The notes under the pieces: generated by a model
What the model saw: the letters and a program-made list of their open reading frames with translations, nothing else
Databases searched by the model: none
Told to the model about the DNA's origin: nothing
Origin: Sipunculus nudus
Taxonomy: Eukaryota; Annelida; Sipuncula; Golfingiida; Sipunculidae
Direction: 5' to 3'
Assembly (NCBI GenBank): GCA_026874595.1
Contig: CM049307.1
Span: forward strand, 52,139,370 to 52,203,369
DNA: 64,000 bases
Program-made: the position numbers and the translations under genes
Part shown: positions 1 through 11,311 of the stretch, in pieces
How positions within the stretch are numbered: the stretch's first letter is position 1
Layout: each line of letters begins with the position of its first letter

Positions 1-250
1 AAAAGTATTTGCGTCTATGAGTGTATGTCTCTTTGAGAACCTCTGTTTTGGATAAAAAGTAAATGAAGCGCTATCTTAAACTTTGAAATTGTGTTATACC
101 CTTGAACATTTTGATATAATAAGGGATTGCTTTCCCCTAAATAACGGTTTTAATTAGTTTATATTGTTACTTTATATTATTATTTTATTTTATTTTATAT
201 GTTTATAATATTTAAGCATTTTTTAACAATTTATCGAATTAACATTGCAG

Positions 251-325
251 GAGGAATACCAGTGGCTCCACCAGGCGGCACTCAGTTATGTTCAGTCCTT
301 TAGCACTTACGCCAACTTCCAATAA
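251..325 (+). CDS. Terminal coding exon of a receptor-type protein tyrosine phosphatase
   Basis: After a good acceptor (ACATTGCAG) the frame reads 24 residues to a TAA: EEYQWLHQAALSYVQSF followed by STYANFQ. This is the pattern that closes a PTP catalytic domain: last helix with Tyr, His/aromatic, Ala-Ala-Leu and Tyr, then a Ser-Phe ... Tyr tail (family knowledge: receptor PTPs often end with a similar helix plus a SF.HY-like tail). The rest of the gene lies to the left of the window. An AATAAA overlaps the stop codon but is probably too close to be the poly(A) signal. A competing frame (GIPVAPPGG...) also stays open to a stop but has no domain resemblance. Confidence 0.7.
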   Translation, partial: EEYQWLHQAALSYVQSFSTYANFQ

Positions 326-1849
326 ATCAACATGGAGCACCGAATTTATGTTATAAATTAGGATTCAGTGGGCTTCAGAACTCAGTGTAAAGTTTTCGGG
401 TGATCGGTCTAAGCTAATCAATACTCACAAAGTTCAACATTTACTAATACGTGGTTTTTGTTTTGTTTGTATAGTATGTGGATGTATATGTTTTACTAAC
501 TTGATTATATTAATGATATGGAAATTTTGGCATTAAAATAACAGTATACATGAAGTACACAGTACACGTTTTATAGATACTATATTTTAAATTTTTATTT
601 TGTAATTTACCTAAACCCACTACGATTGAGATATTGAAGATGTTTTAGAGCAACCAGAAAAACGGTTCTTGAGAGAGGACGGATTAATGTAAAGGGACGT
701 ATTCCGTTATCTGACGTCGGTTAAGTAAAGATAATCATCTGACCTTTTTATATAAATACGCCAAAGAAACGACGATTCCACCGTACACAGACTGTTTGTA
801 AAGTTATTGATCATTTGTTCATAACATGTGGGGGCGTCAAAACAATCCAAACATGGGACAGCTGGCGGGAATCAGGGGATCCAGAAATACAAATGTCGTC
901 TTGCAACTATAGTGACCTCTCAACCTCGGCACATATGCAGCCAACCACTTTAGGCTACATCTTTCATAATTTCCGCATGTATCTGGTAAAACAGCTTGTA
1001 GATATAAAGCTTATACGTCCATCACAGAGTTGTTGTTATAAGAGCTTTCATTAACAGAATTTACCAGTTCATTAATATGTACCCAGAGTAAATAAAAAAT
1101 CACACCAATTCTAGAGAACATGTAGATAAATAGCTGGTAATACTTTTTTTAAGATTGTGGTTGGCTTTAAAAAAATAAGCTTATTAATAAGCATCCATGG
1201 CTTTATTCGACTTGGTACAATGCCAGGTGGCTACAAGAGACCAGAAGGGATTATTTGGTCATGTTACGTACTACAGAATACTCTGCAGAATATCGTGCTT
1301 CTTTTTGAAGTTTATTAAAAACTTTGTCATTGTGATACCGTGCATCCTTTGCAGCTTTCCTATTTATTTATTCAATTTGGTCTTTCATTTTTTTGGGAAT
1401 ACATAACACATCGTGTTGTGAGTCCAACATGATTGCCTTGATTAGTCCAAGTGTAGTGAATGAAATTATGACTCCGCTGAACGCCGTGAGCCCTAGCTCC
1501 TCCCACGTAAATTCAAGCCTTAGGAGAAAGCCCCCTGCTCGGTGTTATCAAGGCATACGTAGTCAAGCATTCCTATAATGCAGTGCATATTCTGTGTTAG
1601 ACGTTTGTGCTCGTAAAATTTTGAACTGTGTCAACAAAACATATCACGTGATTAATGGTTAGAGAACCAAACACGGGTAGATCAAGAATACCTCTTAACA
1701 GGTCCTCTTATGCCTTACTTCACTTTATGTCACAAGGATTAACAATTCCTACCTTGTTCTTGTCATGATTTGTATTGATAAGGTTAAGTGTCAAGTGATA
1801 AGATTAAGCAGGTAACCGTCATACACTGTTGAAATTAGCATTATATCAC
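326..1849. other. 3' flank of the PTP gene, no supported gene
   Basis: AT-rich sequence with only short ORFs lacking domain pattern or splice logic. Positions about 985-1,140 are repeated, diverged, at about 8,775-8,930 (shared text includes GTAGATAT, CATTAATA and TACCCAGAGTAAA), so at least this part is a dispersed repeat. Nothing else was recognised. Confidence 0.5.
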
Positions 1850-2860
1850 ATACAAGTAAGTACCAAGTACCAACTAGCCAACTTTCTGAAACCTGGCATG
1901 GTTTTTCCCCCTCACCTATGTAGTTGAGAATGACAAAGACAGGTGGCGCAACCTGCAATTCTTTCTGTGCAGTACAAATGTGGGTGTCCTTTAAGTAACA
2001 GCCCATAACTCAGGAGTGGTTTAATGTAATGAGATTGAGATATGCATGACTATAGATCTTGGATCTCTGCATCTCGTAATTGAGACTGCTGGCGCCACCT
2101 ACAATACTGCTTGCATAGCGTCCATCTCTGCATTTACCTTCTGTTCGTCTTAGTGGTTCTTCAATTTATTATGTTTAAATTGTGCATGTACATAGCACCT
2201 CGACACCTCCATCTCGTTAGCAAGACTGGTTGCGCCATCTGCAGTTGTTTTTGCGCGGCGTCCATCCGTATAATTGCTTTTGGTAAAAATTGCTCATGTC
2301 TCAGGAGTGGTTTAAGTTATTGGTCTGAAATTTGGCACGTCCATCCATCTCGGAAAGTTTTCTCACCAGACAGGTGGCGCCACCTACCTTCCCGTTTTTG
2401 TAGAATAAATTAATGCCTTTTTCTCAGGAGAGATTTGCCGTATTAGCCTGAAATTATGCATATCCATAGATCTTGAACTCCCCCATCTTGTACGCAAGAC
2501 TGGTGGCGCCATATGCAAACGTTATCCCGTGGCGTCCATCTGTACATGTACTTTGGGTGAAAATTGCTCATATCTCAGAAGTTGTTCAAGGTTTTGTTTA
2601 TTGGGAAATTGTGCATGCCCATAGATGTATGTGTTTACCTACCCATCCAATCTGGTATCAAAAGATAATGATTTTAACACTCAGCAGTTGGACAAAAAAC
2701 CTCCGACTTAGCATCTTGGGATTTTCTGGTCAAAAAGCCCACTGTAACCCATTTCTAAGGACTATTCACAAAATTCATGATTTTTCTTGCACTCTGGCAG
2801 TCATTTTCTCTTTCTTCAACGTTTCTTGAATTCGGCTGAGCGTCATTGCCCATTTGCCAC
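1850..2860 (-). repeat. Degenerate ~142-bp tandem array carrying GGTGGCGCCACC
   Basis: Five diverged units, each carrying a version of the palindrome GGTGGCGCCACC (near 1,943, 2,089, 2,230, 2,373 and 2,502), spaced about 130-146 bp. Other shared text is CTCAGGAGTGGTTTAA, CATAGATCTTG and GGCGTCCATC. The right end near 2,832 (GGCTGAGCGTCATTGCCC) resembles, in the same orientation, the right end of the 44.7-45.96 kb array, so this is probably a partial copy of that element. Confidence 0.7.
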
Positions 2861-4775
2861 TAGTTTATTCTACTAAGAGCTTCCGTCCTTATGTTATCAA
2901 GTATTCATGATAAAGTCTATCGCGAATTCTTGGTGATCTTCAGCTAATGACTCAAGTTGCGCACGGAGCAAGTTTAGTGAAAACATAATTTGGATTTGAA
3001 TGTAATAAACATATGTAAAGAATATGTCTCAAATAAATGACAAAACCACGCAAATGATATTATTACCCACACATATTTCCACACCAAGCCTACGCTCAAA
3101 TACATATGGATTCTTTCAAGCTAACCCATATAGTGGTATTGTGATAATATAGTTTGCCAATCCTGTGTTCAGCACCAGTATATAATAAGAAAGTTTCTCA
3201 TTATAAAGTAGGCCTACATTAGCATTTGATATGCATATTCATACATTGAATATGAAAGTCAATTAATATATAATAGTCTAAATAGTGTTCAACAGCCTGT
3301 CAAAAACATAGAAAACTGTTGCAAATACATAATTACTACAATATATTACCTTGATCATCTTACATTTCAAACATTACTTTTAAAATTCATTTTCTAATCT
3401 TGGGAAAAAACACACACTATTAACATATGCTGTTGGGTTATTGATTACAATATTGTTTATTTTAATTCATACACTCAACCAATCCTGTATTTGTAGACCA
3501 CAGCAACCATTATTTATTTTTAGCATACCATGAGTGATCTTGTTTTTGTAGCATACAGTGAAGACAGAAAAACGTCAATGAGATTGTGTGCTTCACTGAA
3601 ATTCAAACTTGAACGGGAGCAATTGAATGTTGGAGTAAAATGAGAGATAATTGTATCCATAGTCAAAATTGACAGTAATCAGCGGAAAGTCCTTATGCAT
3701 ACCAGGGATAGAGAAAACATTAACAGAACCATTGTGCGCGTTGTTGAAAAATCTTTAAACACTGCATTGAGGTAAAAGACCTTAATTGAATCATTGTGTG
3801 TTTAGTTCAATACTTTTTTTAAGAAACTCTATTCCAGATTAAGTGATAAATGTAGCGGGCAATAATGGGTTCATTTATACTTGTGCTGCTTGGTTCAAGC
3901 CCAATTGGAAAATCCCACCCATTTTCAGCGAGTGTTTTGTACCTGTTCCGGTTCAGGAGCGGGCACTTTCAGGCATCTATAGGCAACAAAAACACAACTT
4001 TACTTTTATATAAACAACAAGAACATAGCTTAAAATTCAACTTTACAGTACCATCTTAATTTTTATAATTTAATACATCTTTTTAACAGAGCTGGTACAA
4101 CGCATCATGATACACACACGGATGTTATGTATGAAACATCCAAAATTGTCATGTATGAAAATATCTAGAACATTTTGTTTTGAAAGATCGTCACTGACGA
4201 TTTTATGAATGGAGAACAATTAATGTACGTAAGTGGTGACGTTATACTTATTAATTTGTTATTCCGCATTTAGTAGATCCCTTTGCTCCTTTTCTCATAT
4301 TAATGAGATCATAGATCGGGACCCTGTGTTGAGAAGCAAGTATAAGTTCCTGTAAAACCAGTATATTACAATACATAATACATTGCCACGGTTTAACGTT
4401 GTAGGTAAGGTATCGTGTATTAGCTCATTGTACCCAAGTTTGTTTTCAAATCAAAACATTATAGCGGACATACCTTGTTTTCCAGTCTGTCATCATTCAT
4501 TTTTACTATATATCTAACATATATCTTACGTATTTATGATATTATGATATTAGGTATTTTAAAGGGATAGCTTGTTTGGTGATATTATTTTGTAATGATC
4601 TGTGTACTATTTTGTATTCTGGCCTTTGACGTATAACAATTTTCAAGTATAAATATGCAGTTAATCCCAACCGAATCACATCATCTTATGCTAAAGTATG
4701 TGCATAAAATAGCGTAAATGATTTTAGTACTGGTATATGTATAACATTTGGAACAAATTAATATGATTAACTTAC
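2861..4775. other. Unassigned; probably intron or 3' part of the minus-strand VWD gene
   Basis: The VWD gene leaves exon 4,776-4,871 in phase 2, so its next exons should lie here or beyond the left edge. None could be fixed. A 51-codon minus-strand open stretch (about 3,755-3,600) has no clear acceptor and no recognised domain. The rest is AT-rich with no repeats noticed. Confidence 0.35.
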
Positions 4776-4871
4776 GTGTCAGTTGTAGCCCAACTGGCCA
4801 CAAATCGTTGAATACCAGCGCCATCATCAGTCTCCATGGTACCGGAACTAGTCCTCAGGTCATCTAGTGGA
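4776..4871 (-). CDS. VWD gene, exon covering the end of the VWD domain
   Basis: The acceptor TTCTTTAG and donor GTAAGTTAAT bracket 96 bp, phase 2 in and phase 2 out. Joined to exon 5,660-5,850 it gives DPLDDLRTSSG, METDDGAGIQ and RFVASW. This is what follows the CGLCGN.NG motif in VWD proteins: an Asp-Asp-x-Arg-Thr segment, then a conserved Trp. Phase continuity across the join supports the model. The gene continues downstream (to lower coordinates); no C8 or TIL domain was identified in the window. Confidence 0.75.
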
Positions 4872-5401
4872 CTAAAGAACAAGAAACACATGTGATCATC
4901 ATCTATTAAATATAACTAAATATCTTCGTGAGATAACAATTTACTGGATATGTGTTATCAGTAAGTCTATATACGTGAGATAATGATTTTCTTGGTATAT
5001 GATATACATTTGTATATTTCTACGTGAGATCACCATTTACTAGGATCTCTAAGTAATATTACGTGGTTGCGGTTAGGTCGAATGCGGATGGAGGCTTGAG
5101 GGAGTCGATCAATGCAAGAAGTCAAAAAGAAAGCAAAAGGCTATAAATTTATTATGATTGGTGGCAAATAAAAAATAACAGCAACTGGTCAACTAAAATG
5201 TTTCTTTTTAAATTAGTCGATATAAATATTTAAATAGCATAAGAATGAACCCATCGACCAAGACTAAGCCACACACAGCCTTCCGTCAGACCTTCACTAA
5301 CGAAAAAAAACACTGTTACAAAGGACATACAACATGTTTAACATTAAAGGTAATAAGTTTTTGGAGTTTGTAATCATTTACAGATTGCTCTGCATGCTTA
5401 C

Positions 5402-5487
5402 TCCCCGTTACAGTTGACGCACAGCCCACATAGATCGTCCCCGTAGTATCGACGATGGTGTTTGGTGCCAATTATTTGGTATATCGA
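5402..5487 (-). pseudogene. Partial extra copy of the VWD exon (C-terminal half)
   Basis: Reads HHRRYYGDDLCGLCVNCNG and then donor GA|GTAAGC, matching the end of exon 5,660-5,850 (VVRRYYGNKLCGLCGNCNG, GA|GTAAGT). The upstream half (the AITPPYEDD part) is missing; only a weak acceptor (ATATCAAG) lies 86 bp upstream. If that acceptor were used, its phases (0 in, 2 out) would equal those of the full exon. It may be a decayed duplicate or a cassette alternative. Gly is replaced by Val in the CGLCGN motif. Confidence 0.6.
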
Positions 5488-5659
5488 CTTGATATGTGTG
5501 AGCGATAAAATTAAAGATTTACTAATTGCAGTTATTTTAACATTCAATCTGTGTAAACAAAAAAAAATGCATTAATTCATTACTGTCACTGCAAATTTGC
5601 TTTGTACTACTACACATTACTGTCATTTGCAAGATAAAATGTATCCCCCCTCAACTTAC

Positions 5660-5850
5660 TCCCCGTTACAGTTGCCGCACAGCCCGCAGAGCTTGTTCCC
5701 GTAGTATCGACGAACGACAAGATAGAAGGAAAATTTTCGGTCACAAACCACCATGAAAGGTCGCACCTTCCCCAACAAGAAAAACTTGCCGTTTCTCAAC
5801 CAAATGGTGACAAAGTCATCTTCATAGGGCGGGGTGATTGCAACTTTATC
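5660..5850 (-). CDS. VWD gene, exon covering the second half of the VWD domain
   Basis: Acceptor TTTTGTCAG, donor GTAAGTTGAGG, 191 bp, phase 0 in and 2 out. It encodes AITPPYEDDFVTIWLRNGKF, then a hydrophobic strand region and RRYYGNKLCGLCGNCNG. The LCGLCGNCNG motif is the hallmark of VWD domains (calcium-binding loop plus paired cysteines). It joins in frame to exon 7,630-7,893 upstream and 4,776-4,871 downstream. An ATG upstream of the acceptor (about 5,898) could extend the ORF, but the splice model is better because it restores the domain. Confidence 0.82.
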
Positions 5851-6097
5851 CTGACAAAACGAAATCACATCCAGTTGTAACATAGTTTTATTTTTCAAAA
5901 CAGTTTTTTATATATTAAAATATATGCCAGCGACTCTTACAAGAACCTAGAAAAGAAAGGTTTGTAGAAAGAATGGTTTGAATTACTGTTATCAATCGTG
6001 ATATAACAAAGACGTTGTTTTGTCGATATAACGGACCCGAAAAATCACTGTCCGTCGTCATCTGCAGGCGTTAGGCGGGAAAGGTCTATTACCCCTA

Positions 6098-7598
6098 TTT
6101 TGAGACAAAGATTCCCCATGCCTCCCTTATCCGTTTATGCTTGAAATGTTGAAGTTACACGAACCAGACGCTAGAAATATAATAATATTTAAATGATTTT
6201 TAAAAAATTAAATTTTAGTCAATTTTCATATCTTCTCACTTTATCTGCAACAATCCATACATAGAGATATATCCCAGGGGGATTTTGAATCTGTCTGATA
6301 TGAATAAGAAGTTGGTGATGATGAATCATTCATTCTAAACTAATAATCAGTTGATTAATAAATGACTGCAGCAATTCTAAATTTGATAAAAGGTCTGACA
6401 AATGTTTCTCATGGAGTATTAAAACCGTACAAGATTATTACATTCCAGGCACATGCTTGACAGATTATAAAATTGTCGTAGATTCCCATCTCAAATATCT
6501 GATACAATCATACACACATTTATACACACATAAACACGTGCATTTACTAAGCAGCAGGTAATCCTGCAGCTCCAAGGACCCACACCCCACCCCCTCACCG
6601 TCGGTAAACCCTGGCTATATCCCTGAAAAGGAACCCTAGTACAGGTATCATCGACCAGATTTATCATGTCAAGAGCTAGACGTATTGCCTTGACTGAGGT
6701 CTCACTTATGACTTGCTTTAACTTTAATAGAATAATAGCACTATTTTACCTAATCTGCCTGCGGGGGATGGATCGCTGTTCTAAAGTCATTAAATTAATA
6801 TTTTAATAATACCATCTAAATATTAAAATGCTTTAGAATTTTGAGACAGAAAGATTCCCCATGCCTCCCTTATCCCTTTTTGCTTGAAATGTTGAAGTTA
6901 CACGAACAAGACGCTAGAAATATTATAATATTTAAATGATTTTAAAAAAATTAAATTTTAGTCAATTTTCATATCTTCTCACTTTATCTGCAAAAATCCA
7001 TACATAGAGATATATCCCAGGGGGATTTTGAATCTGTCTGATATGAATAAGAAGTTGGTGATGATGAATCATTCTTTCTTAACTAATGTTCAATCAGTTG
7101 ATTATAATAAATGACTAGTGTCCAGCCATTCTAAATTTAATTAAAGGTCTGACAAATGTTTCTCATGGAGTATTAAACCCATACAAGAATATTACATTCT
7201 AGGCTCGTGCTTAACAGATTATAAAATTGTCGTAGGTTCCCATCTCAAATATCTGATACAATCATACACATATTTATACACACATAAACACAGGCGTCTA
7301 CTCGGCAGGTAATCCTGCAGCCCCTAGGAACCACACCCCACCCCCTCACCGTCGGTAAACCCTGGCTATATCCCTGAAAAGGAACCCTAGTACTGGTATC
7401 ATCGACCAGATTTATTATGTCAAGAGCTAGACGTATTGCCTGGACTGAGGTCTCACTTATGACTTGCTTTAACTTTAATAGAATAATAGCACTATTTTAC
7501 TAATAATGCCTGCGGGGGGCATGGATCGCTGTTCTAAAGTCATTAAATTAATATTTTAATAATACTATCTAAATATAAAAATGTTTTAGAATTTTACC
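6098..7598. repeat. 743-bp tandem duplication inside the VWD gene intron
   Basis: Copy 1 (about 6,098-6,840) and copy 2 (about 6,841-7,598) are collinear with an offset of 743 bp. Shared marks are GATTCCCCATGCCTCCCTTA at 6,110 and 6,853, CACACCCCACCCCCTCACCG near 6,580 and 7,330, and GGATCGCTGTTCTAAAGTCA near 6,770 and 7,525. Differences are scattered substitutions and small indels. No coding potential was seen. Confidence 0.9.
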
Positions 7599-7629
7599 AA
7601 ATGTTGTTATATCAACCGACAAATCTCAC

Positions 7630-7893
7630 CACAAAAACTTCTTTTTTCGTCATTCGGTACTCCTTTCCTTTATGATCGACAATCAACTGTTTGACAAAGC
7701 TCACGCCTCGCCTGTGATCAATGATGTTACGCTGGTACGTTTCCATGGTTACATTCAGGTCTCTCTGAGTTGATGCAGCCATTCTGTAAGTGCAGACCCC
7801 GCGCACCTCTATACGGCGACCATCGAATGTACGTAAATGGGGGTCTAGTTTCACCCAGCAGTAGGACCGTTCTAGGCGACAAAATGCGTTTGA
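7630..7893 (-). CDS. VWD gene, exon opening the VWD domain
   Basis: Acceptor CTTGATCTCAG and donor GTG|GTGAGA bracket 264 bp, phase 0 to 0. It encodes AFCRLERSYCWVKLDPHLRT, then FDGRRIEVRGVCTYRMA, and a strand-rich continuation ending KKEVFV. Cys-Trp...(G/D)DPH.RTFDG is the canonical start of a VWD domain, and the C-Y pair after RGVCTY fits the first disulphide cysteine. The upstream signal-peptide exons end in phase 1, so at least one intermediate exon between 7,893 and 9,168 has been missed. Confidence 0.82.
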
Positions 7894-8080
7894 CTGAGAT
7901 CAAGTTTGGGAAAAAATGCATTTGCAAATGCTTTTTAAAGTCATTACATTTTCATTTCAATTTGCATTTAAATGCAGAGCTTCATAAAACTTGACTTTGT
8001 ACTTCCCTCTAAATGCAAATATTACGGTTTTTAAGTGCTATCTTAGAAAATGTACAATAAAAAGCTTTCATTTGGAATTC

Positions 8081-8092
<12 letters not shown>

Positions 8093-8169
<77 letters not shown>
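8093..8169. repeat. Compound (CT)n(AT)n microsatellite
   Basis: About 20 bp of CT dinucleotides followed directly by about 55 bp of AT dinucleotides. Short ORFs reading YIYIYI through it are artefacts. Confidence 0.95.
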
Positions 8170-8172
<3 letters not shown>

Positions 8173-8419
8173 CCTATTATAAAGCCTCGCGAGGAATATA
8201 GTTTTGAGTCTATTCTGAGCTTGTGTTTGTGTCTGTGTGTCTTTGTGACTGTGTTTGTGGGCAAGGTATCTGAGAATGGTTTCGTTGAATTCCATTGTGG
8301 ATATTTTTGGTTTGAAATCCAGCCAACATAACAACAGGATGAACGTTTTAAGGTGGTTTGGTGGCAATTTGTTAACACTAAACGTGAACTCATTGATCAT
8401 ACGCCATCAACGGAGCGTG

Positions 8420-8486
8420 AGTACGAGACGTGATGTCATTGAGAACAATGACGCCGGAGGCATCTGTCGTTTCGTGAAAGCTAGCC
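8420..8486 (+). other. Plus-strand stretch resembling the VWD-tail exon, with a good donor
   Basis: The frame reads STRRDVIENNDAGGICRFVK and then AS, before a strong donor (GCC|GTAAGT). This parallels the tail exon of the minus-strand VWD gene (METDDGAGIQ, RFVASW): Glu, acidic/amide run, Gly, Ile, x, Arg, Phe, Val, with no obvious DNA identity. No acceptor or preceding VWD core was found on this strand. It could be a relic of a divergent VWD gene or chance. The minus strand is also partly open here. Confidence 0.25.
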
Positions 8487-8774
8487 GTAAGTCAGTATAC
8501 AGCACTCTTTCATGAGATTGTTTACTCATATTCACCGTTTGCACAGGCTTCCCTCAGCCTATGGTATGTCCACGTGTTCACAACAGGTGGTGGCTGCCAA
8601 AATGGCCGCCTATCGTAATAAAAAAAAAGCTGCCAACCAGAGGTTTGCAAATGACAAAAAATAATTTTGTTTCACGCCTTCAAACCAAAAACAGCTGGTG
8701 CTCAATCGATCACCTCGGGCGTATTGCTTTTGTTTCTGTTTGTAAACATGAGCACAAGGACTGTGTTTATTAAT

Positions 8775-8930
8775 AGTTTGTAGATATCAAGTTCATACAT
8801 CCGTCACACGGGGGTTATAAGCACTTCTTCTAAGGAGAAGTTTACTACAATTCATTAATAAGTACCCAGAGTAAACCAAATATCATATAAATACTACAAA
8901 TAATGCAGGTGAATGGCTGGTTTTAACAAG
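8775..8930. repeat. Dispersed repeat, partner of 985-1,140
   Basis: Shares with the 1-kb region the order GTAGATAT, CATCCGTCACA, TTATAAG, ATTCATTAATA, GTACCCAGAGTAAA and, later, GAATGGCTGGTT. Substitutions and short indels separate the two. No TIR or coding sequence was seen. Confidence 0.6.
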
Positions 8931-9165
8931 GTATACTTACCATGGATACATGACTAGGTATACTTACTAATAACATTTCACCAGGTATAATCACTCACAG
9001 CATAATATATATTCAGGTATTCACACTACAAACATATAACTATGTATACTCATTATGAATATATGATCGTGTTTACTTACCAAAACATAAAACCTTGAGT
9101 TTTGTTTTAATAAAATATATTCACTATAAATATATACAAAATATTGAAATATATCAGTTATACTC
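8931..9165. repeat. Degenerate short tandem repeat around GGTATACTTAC
   Basis: GTATACTTAC-like words recur about every 25-35 bp (TATACTTACC, TATACTTACT, TATACTCATT, TTTACTTACC, TATACTCAC). Read on the minus strand these look like splice donors (GTAAGTATAC), including the one used as the donor of exon 9,168-9,251, so the real donor is one of a series of look-alikes. Confidence 0.5.
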
Positions 9166-9167
9166 AC

Positions 9168-9251
9168 TATACAGCCATATCAGGTGATCATTAGCGTTTT
9201 CGTCCAGGCTAAATGCATCCTCCAAACCATCAATAAAAGCTTGGTCTTGGT
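9168..9251 (-). CDS. VWD gene, exon 2 (acidic linker after the signal peptide)
   Basis: Acceptor TTTCTTGCAAG, donor A|GTGAGTATAA, 84 bp. In frame from the signal-peptide exon (phase 1) it reads DQDQAFIDGLEDAFSL, then DENANDHLIWLY. It is an acidic, hydrophilic segment with no recognised domain. It leaves in phase 1, which does not match the phase-0 VWD opening exon at 7,893, so an intervening exon is expected or the donor choice is wrong. Confidence 0.5.
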
Positions 9252-9399
9252 CTTGCAAGAAATATAAAGCATTCTTTATTTACATTACGCAGTTTACCTA
9301 TTTCCATATTTCTTTCTTAGTTGAGACGGTCCTCAGTTTCCTGCCAGTACAATCCCCGAACTGTCGATGTTGAATATAAGAAGTGAATCTGATGCTACA

Positions 9400-10460
9400 A
9401 TATTTAATATTATGTTTCCTATAGTTCGCACAAAACAGGTCCCATGAACCTCATATCAGGTTATCGAGGGGACTTCAAAAAGACATCCCTGGGTTTTAAG
9501 ATTTAAGTTCCAGTAATTAAGATCATGTAGCCCAAACAATAGTATACTGTGAATTTATTAAGGGGTTTCCGTGGAGATATCATTTAGACCTCCCTCGATC
9601 TCGTGTGAGTAGTTTCTAGGCTCAATGGTTATAATTTGTGATTACATAACGTTCAGCTTGGTCAAAGCAAGTGTTTCCCCGTAGCTCGTACAATATGGGC
9701 CACAATGGCCTAATAACAGGATTCCAGGGAAATATAATAAAGACCTCCCAGGATGTTAGTTCAAAGTAAGAGCTTTCTGGGTCCAGTTGTTTAGATTTGT
9801 GCCCCGTGTGACATTCAAGTTGTTTAACCCTAGCTCACTGATTATATGTCATCGTAGGCTAATATCTGGTAACAACTGAGATTTACCTAGGACCTGTCTG
9901 GATATTAAGTTAGAAGTTTCTAGATTCAATTGTTACAATGTGTGCCCGTCTGATTTTCATGGTGCTCCACTCATGTTTTTCCCCATAGCAGAATATAGGT
10001 CACAGCAACCTATTTCAAATTTCCATGGAGACTTAACAAAGTCCCGCTTGGATACCAGGTGAGAAATGTGTAGTGCCAATGTTTACGTGTTGTGCCTTGT
10101 CTAACTTTCCCTGTGCTCAAATAAGGTTTTTGGCCCCGTAGCTGAGAGAATATAGTTTAACGTGAAAGAATGTCATGTATTCAAGGAGAATGACCCAGGG
10201 CCTGTCTGGAGAGAAATTTCTGATTCCACGCTTACTATTTGTGCCATGACAACCCAGAGACAAAGCGTGATTGCTAAAGCTGGGATAACTTAGAAATTCT
10301 AGATTCAACGGTTACGATTTGTGCCCTGACAACACACGGACAAAACGTGATTGCTGAAGCCGAGGTGACTTCTTCAGAAATTCTAGATTCAACGGTTACA
10401 AATTGTTATTCGACAACCCATGGACAAAGGGTGATCGTTAAAGCTGAGATGACTTGGGCA
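9400..10460 (+). repeat. Degenerate ~150-bp tandem array (GGTTTCC...GACCTCCC family)
   Basis: Diverged units share TCCA(T/G)GGAGA, AGACCTCCC and TTCTAGATTCAA, then GTTAC-ATTTGTGCCC. The last part (about 10,290-10,460) is three ~88-bp sub-repeats, each ending GGACAAA.GTGAT.G.T.AAGC, the same terminal text that closes the array at 60.69 kb. The plus orientation matches 58.8-60.69 kb and is opposite to 33.4-34.4 kb. It lies in the first intron of the VWD gene. Confidence 0.65.
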
Positions 10461-11311
10461 GGAATTTACAAAAAAGTACTGTTTACTGTGCACTGCTGTA
10501 CGCCCTCTTATTTTATCATTACCATTCCAAGTTTAGGTTCATGTGAATTAATGTACCCACTCATAATCTTTAAGATTGAAAGTTAAGAGCAATAATTAAC
10601 ATCCCTTCGGTTTCCTATAAGATAATATTACATTTTTGTCTGCAACCAGTGAGGGTAATTTTACAAAACTTCTCTTAAAACATTTAAACAAAGAAACAGT
10701 GCTGTAACGGCCACCTTGAAGAAAGAACATTCTTCTTGCTTTGCATTTATGAATAATAAACGCTTCAGGCGCAGAGCCAAATGTCAAATTTAGTATATGT
10801 ACCTGAGATATTTACCAATATAAATCTTGATATATTAATGCTTTCTAGACACATTGGATCTTTTCCTCACTTATTTGGCGTTATGAACCCTGAACTCTCG
10901 ATGAATATACACATTGAGGCGGCACCTAGTATATTTACCAAATGACAATGTTTCTCTAAACAAAGAAGAGGCAACTTAAATATTTACTATTATGAATACT
11001 GAACTATCGATGTTTACTAAACACAGTGCAGAGGCACGCAGTATTTTATTTTTACCATTATAATCCTATAACTGTTGATGTTAAATATATACATGAAAGC
11101 ACTCATCAAGAAATAAGTTATACGATCACTTAACTGGTGATGTGTAATATACACAGGGACACAGAACCTGAAACAATATATCAATGTATACACGTCAAAC
11201 ATTACGTGTAGTATATGTAAAAAAAAATTACTCATGTTCATCATTATTTTGTCGCTGTTCTCTTGATATAAAACAAGTATACGATCACAACATTTAGTCG
11301 TGTATACCTAC
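10461..11311. repeat. Intron sequence with degenerate ~110-bp repeats
   Basis: From about 10,800, text like TATTTACCA-TATGAA-CCTGAACTCTCGATG-ATATACACA-GAGGCACGC recurs loosely at about 10,880, 10,995 and 11,060, with a diverged copy near 9,350. 10,461-10,800 has no recognised content. Confidence 0.4.

Noticed and set aside
3600-3755. Minus-strand 51-codon open stretch (NVFSIPGMHKDFPLITVNFD)
   Set aside because: Protein-like in look, but no acceptor, no matching phase with the VWD gene and no recognised family.
8068-8400. Long ORFs on both strands reading YIYIYI or RERERE
   Set aside because: They run through the CT/AT microsatellite; the same holds for ORFs at about 18,389, 19,704, 30,535, 34,606 and 50,656.
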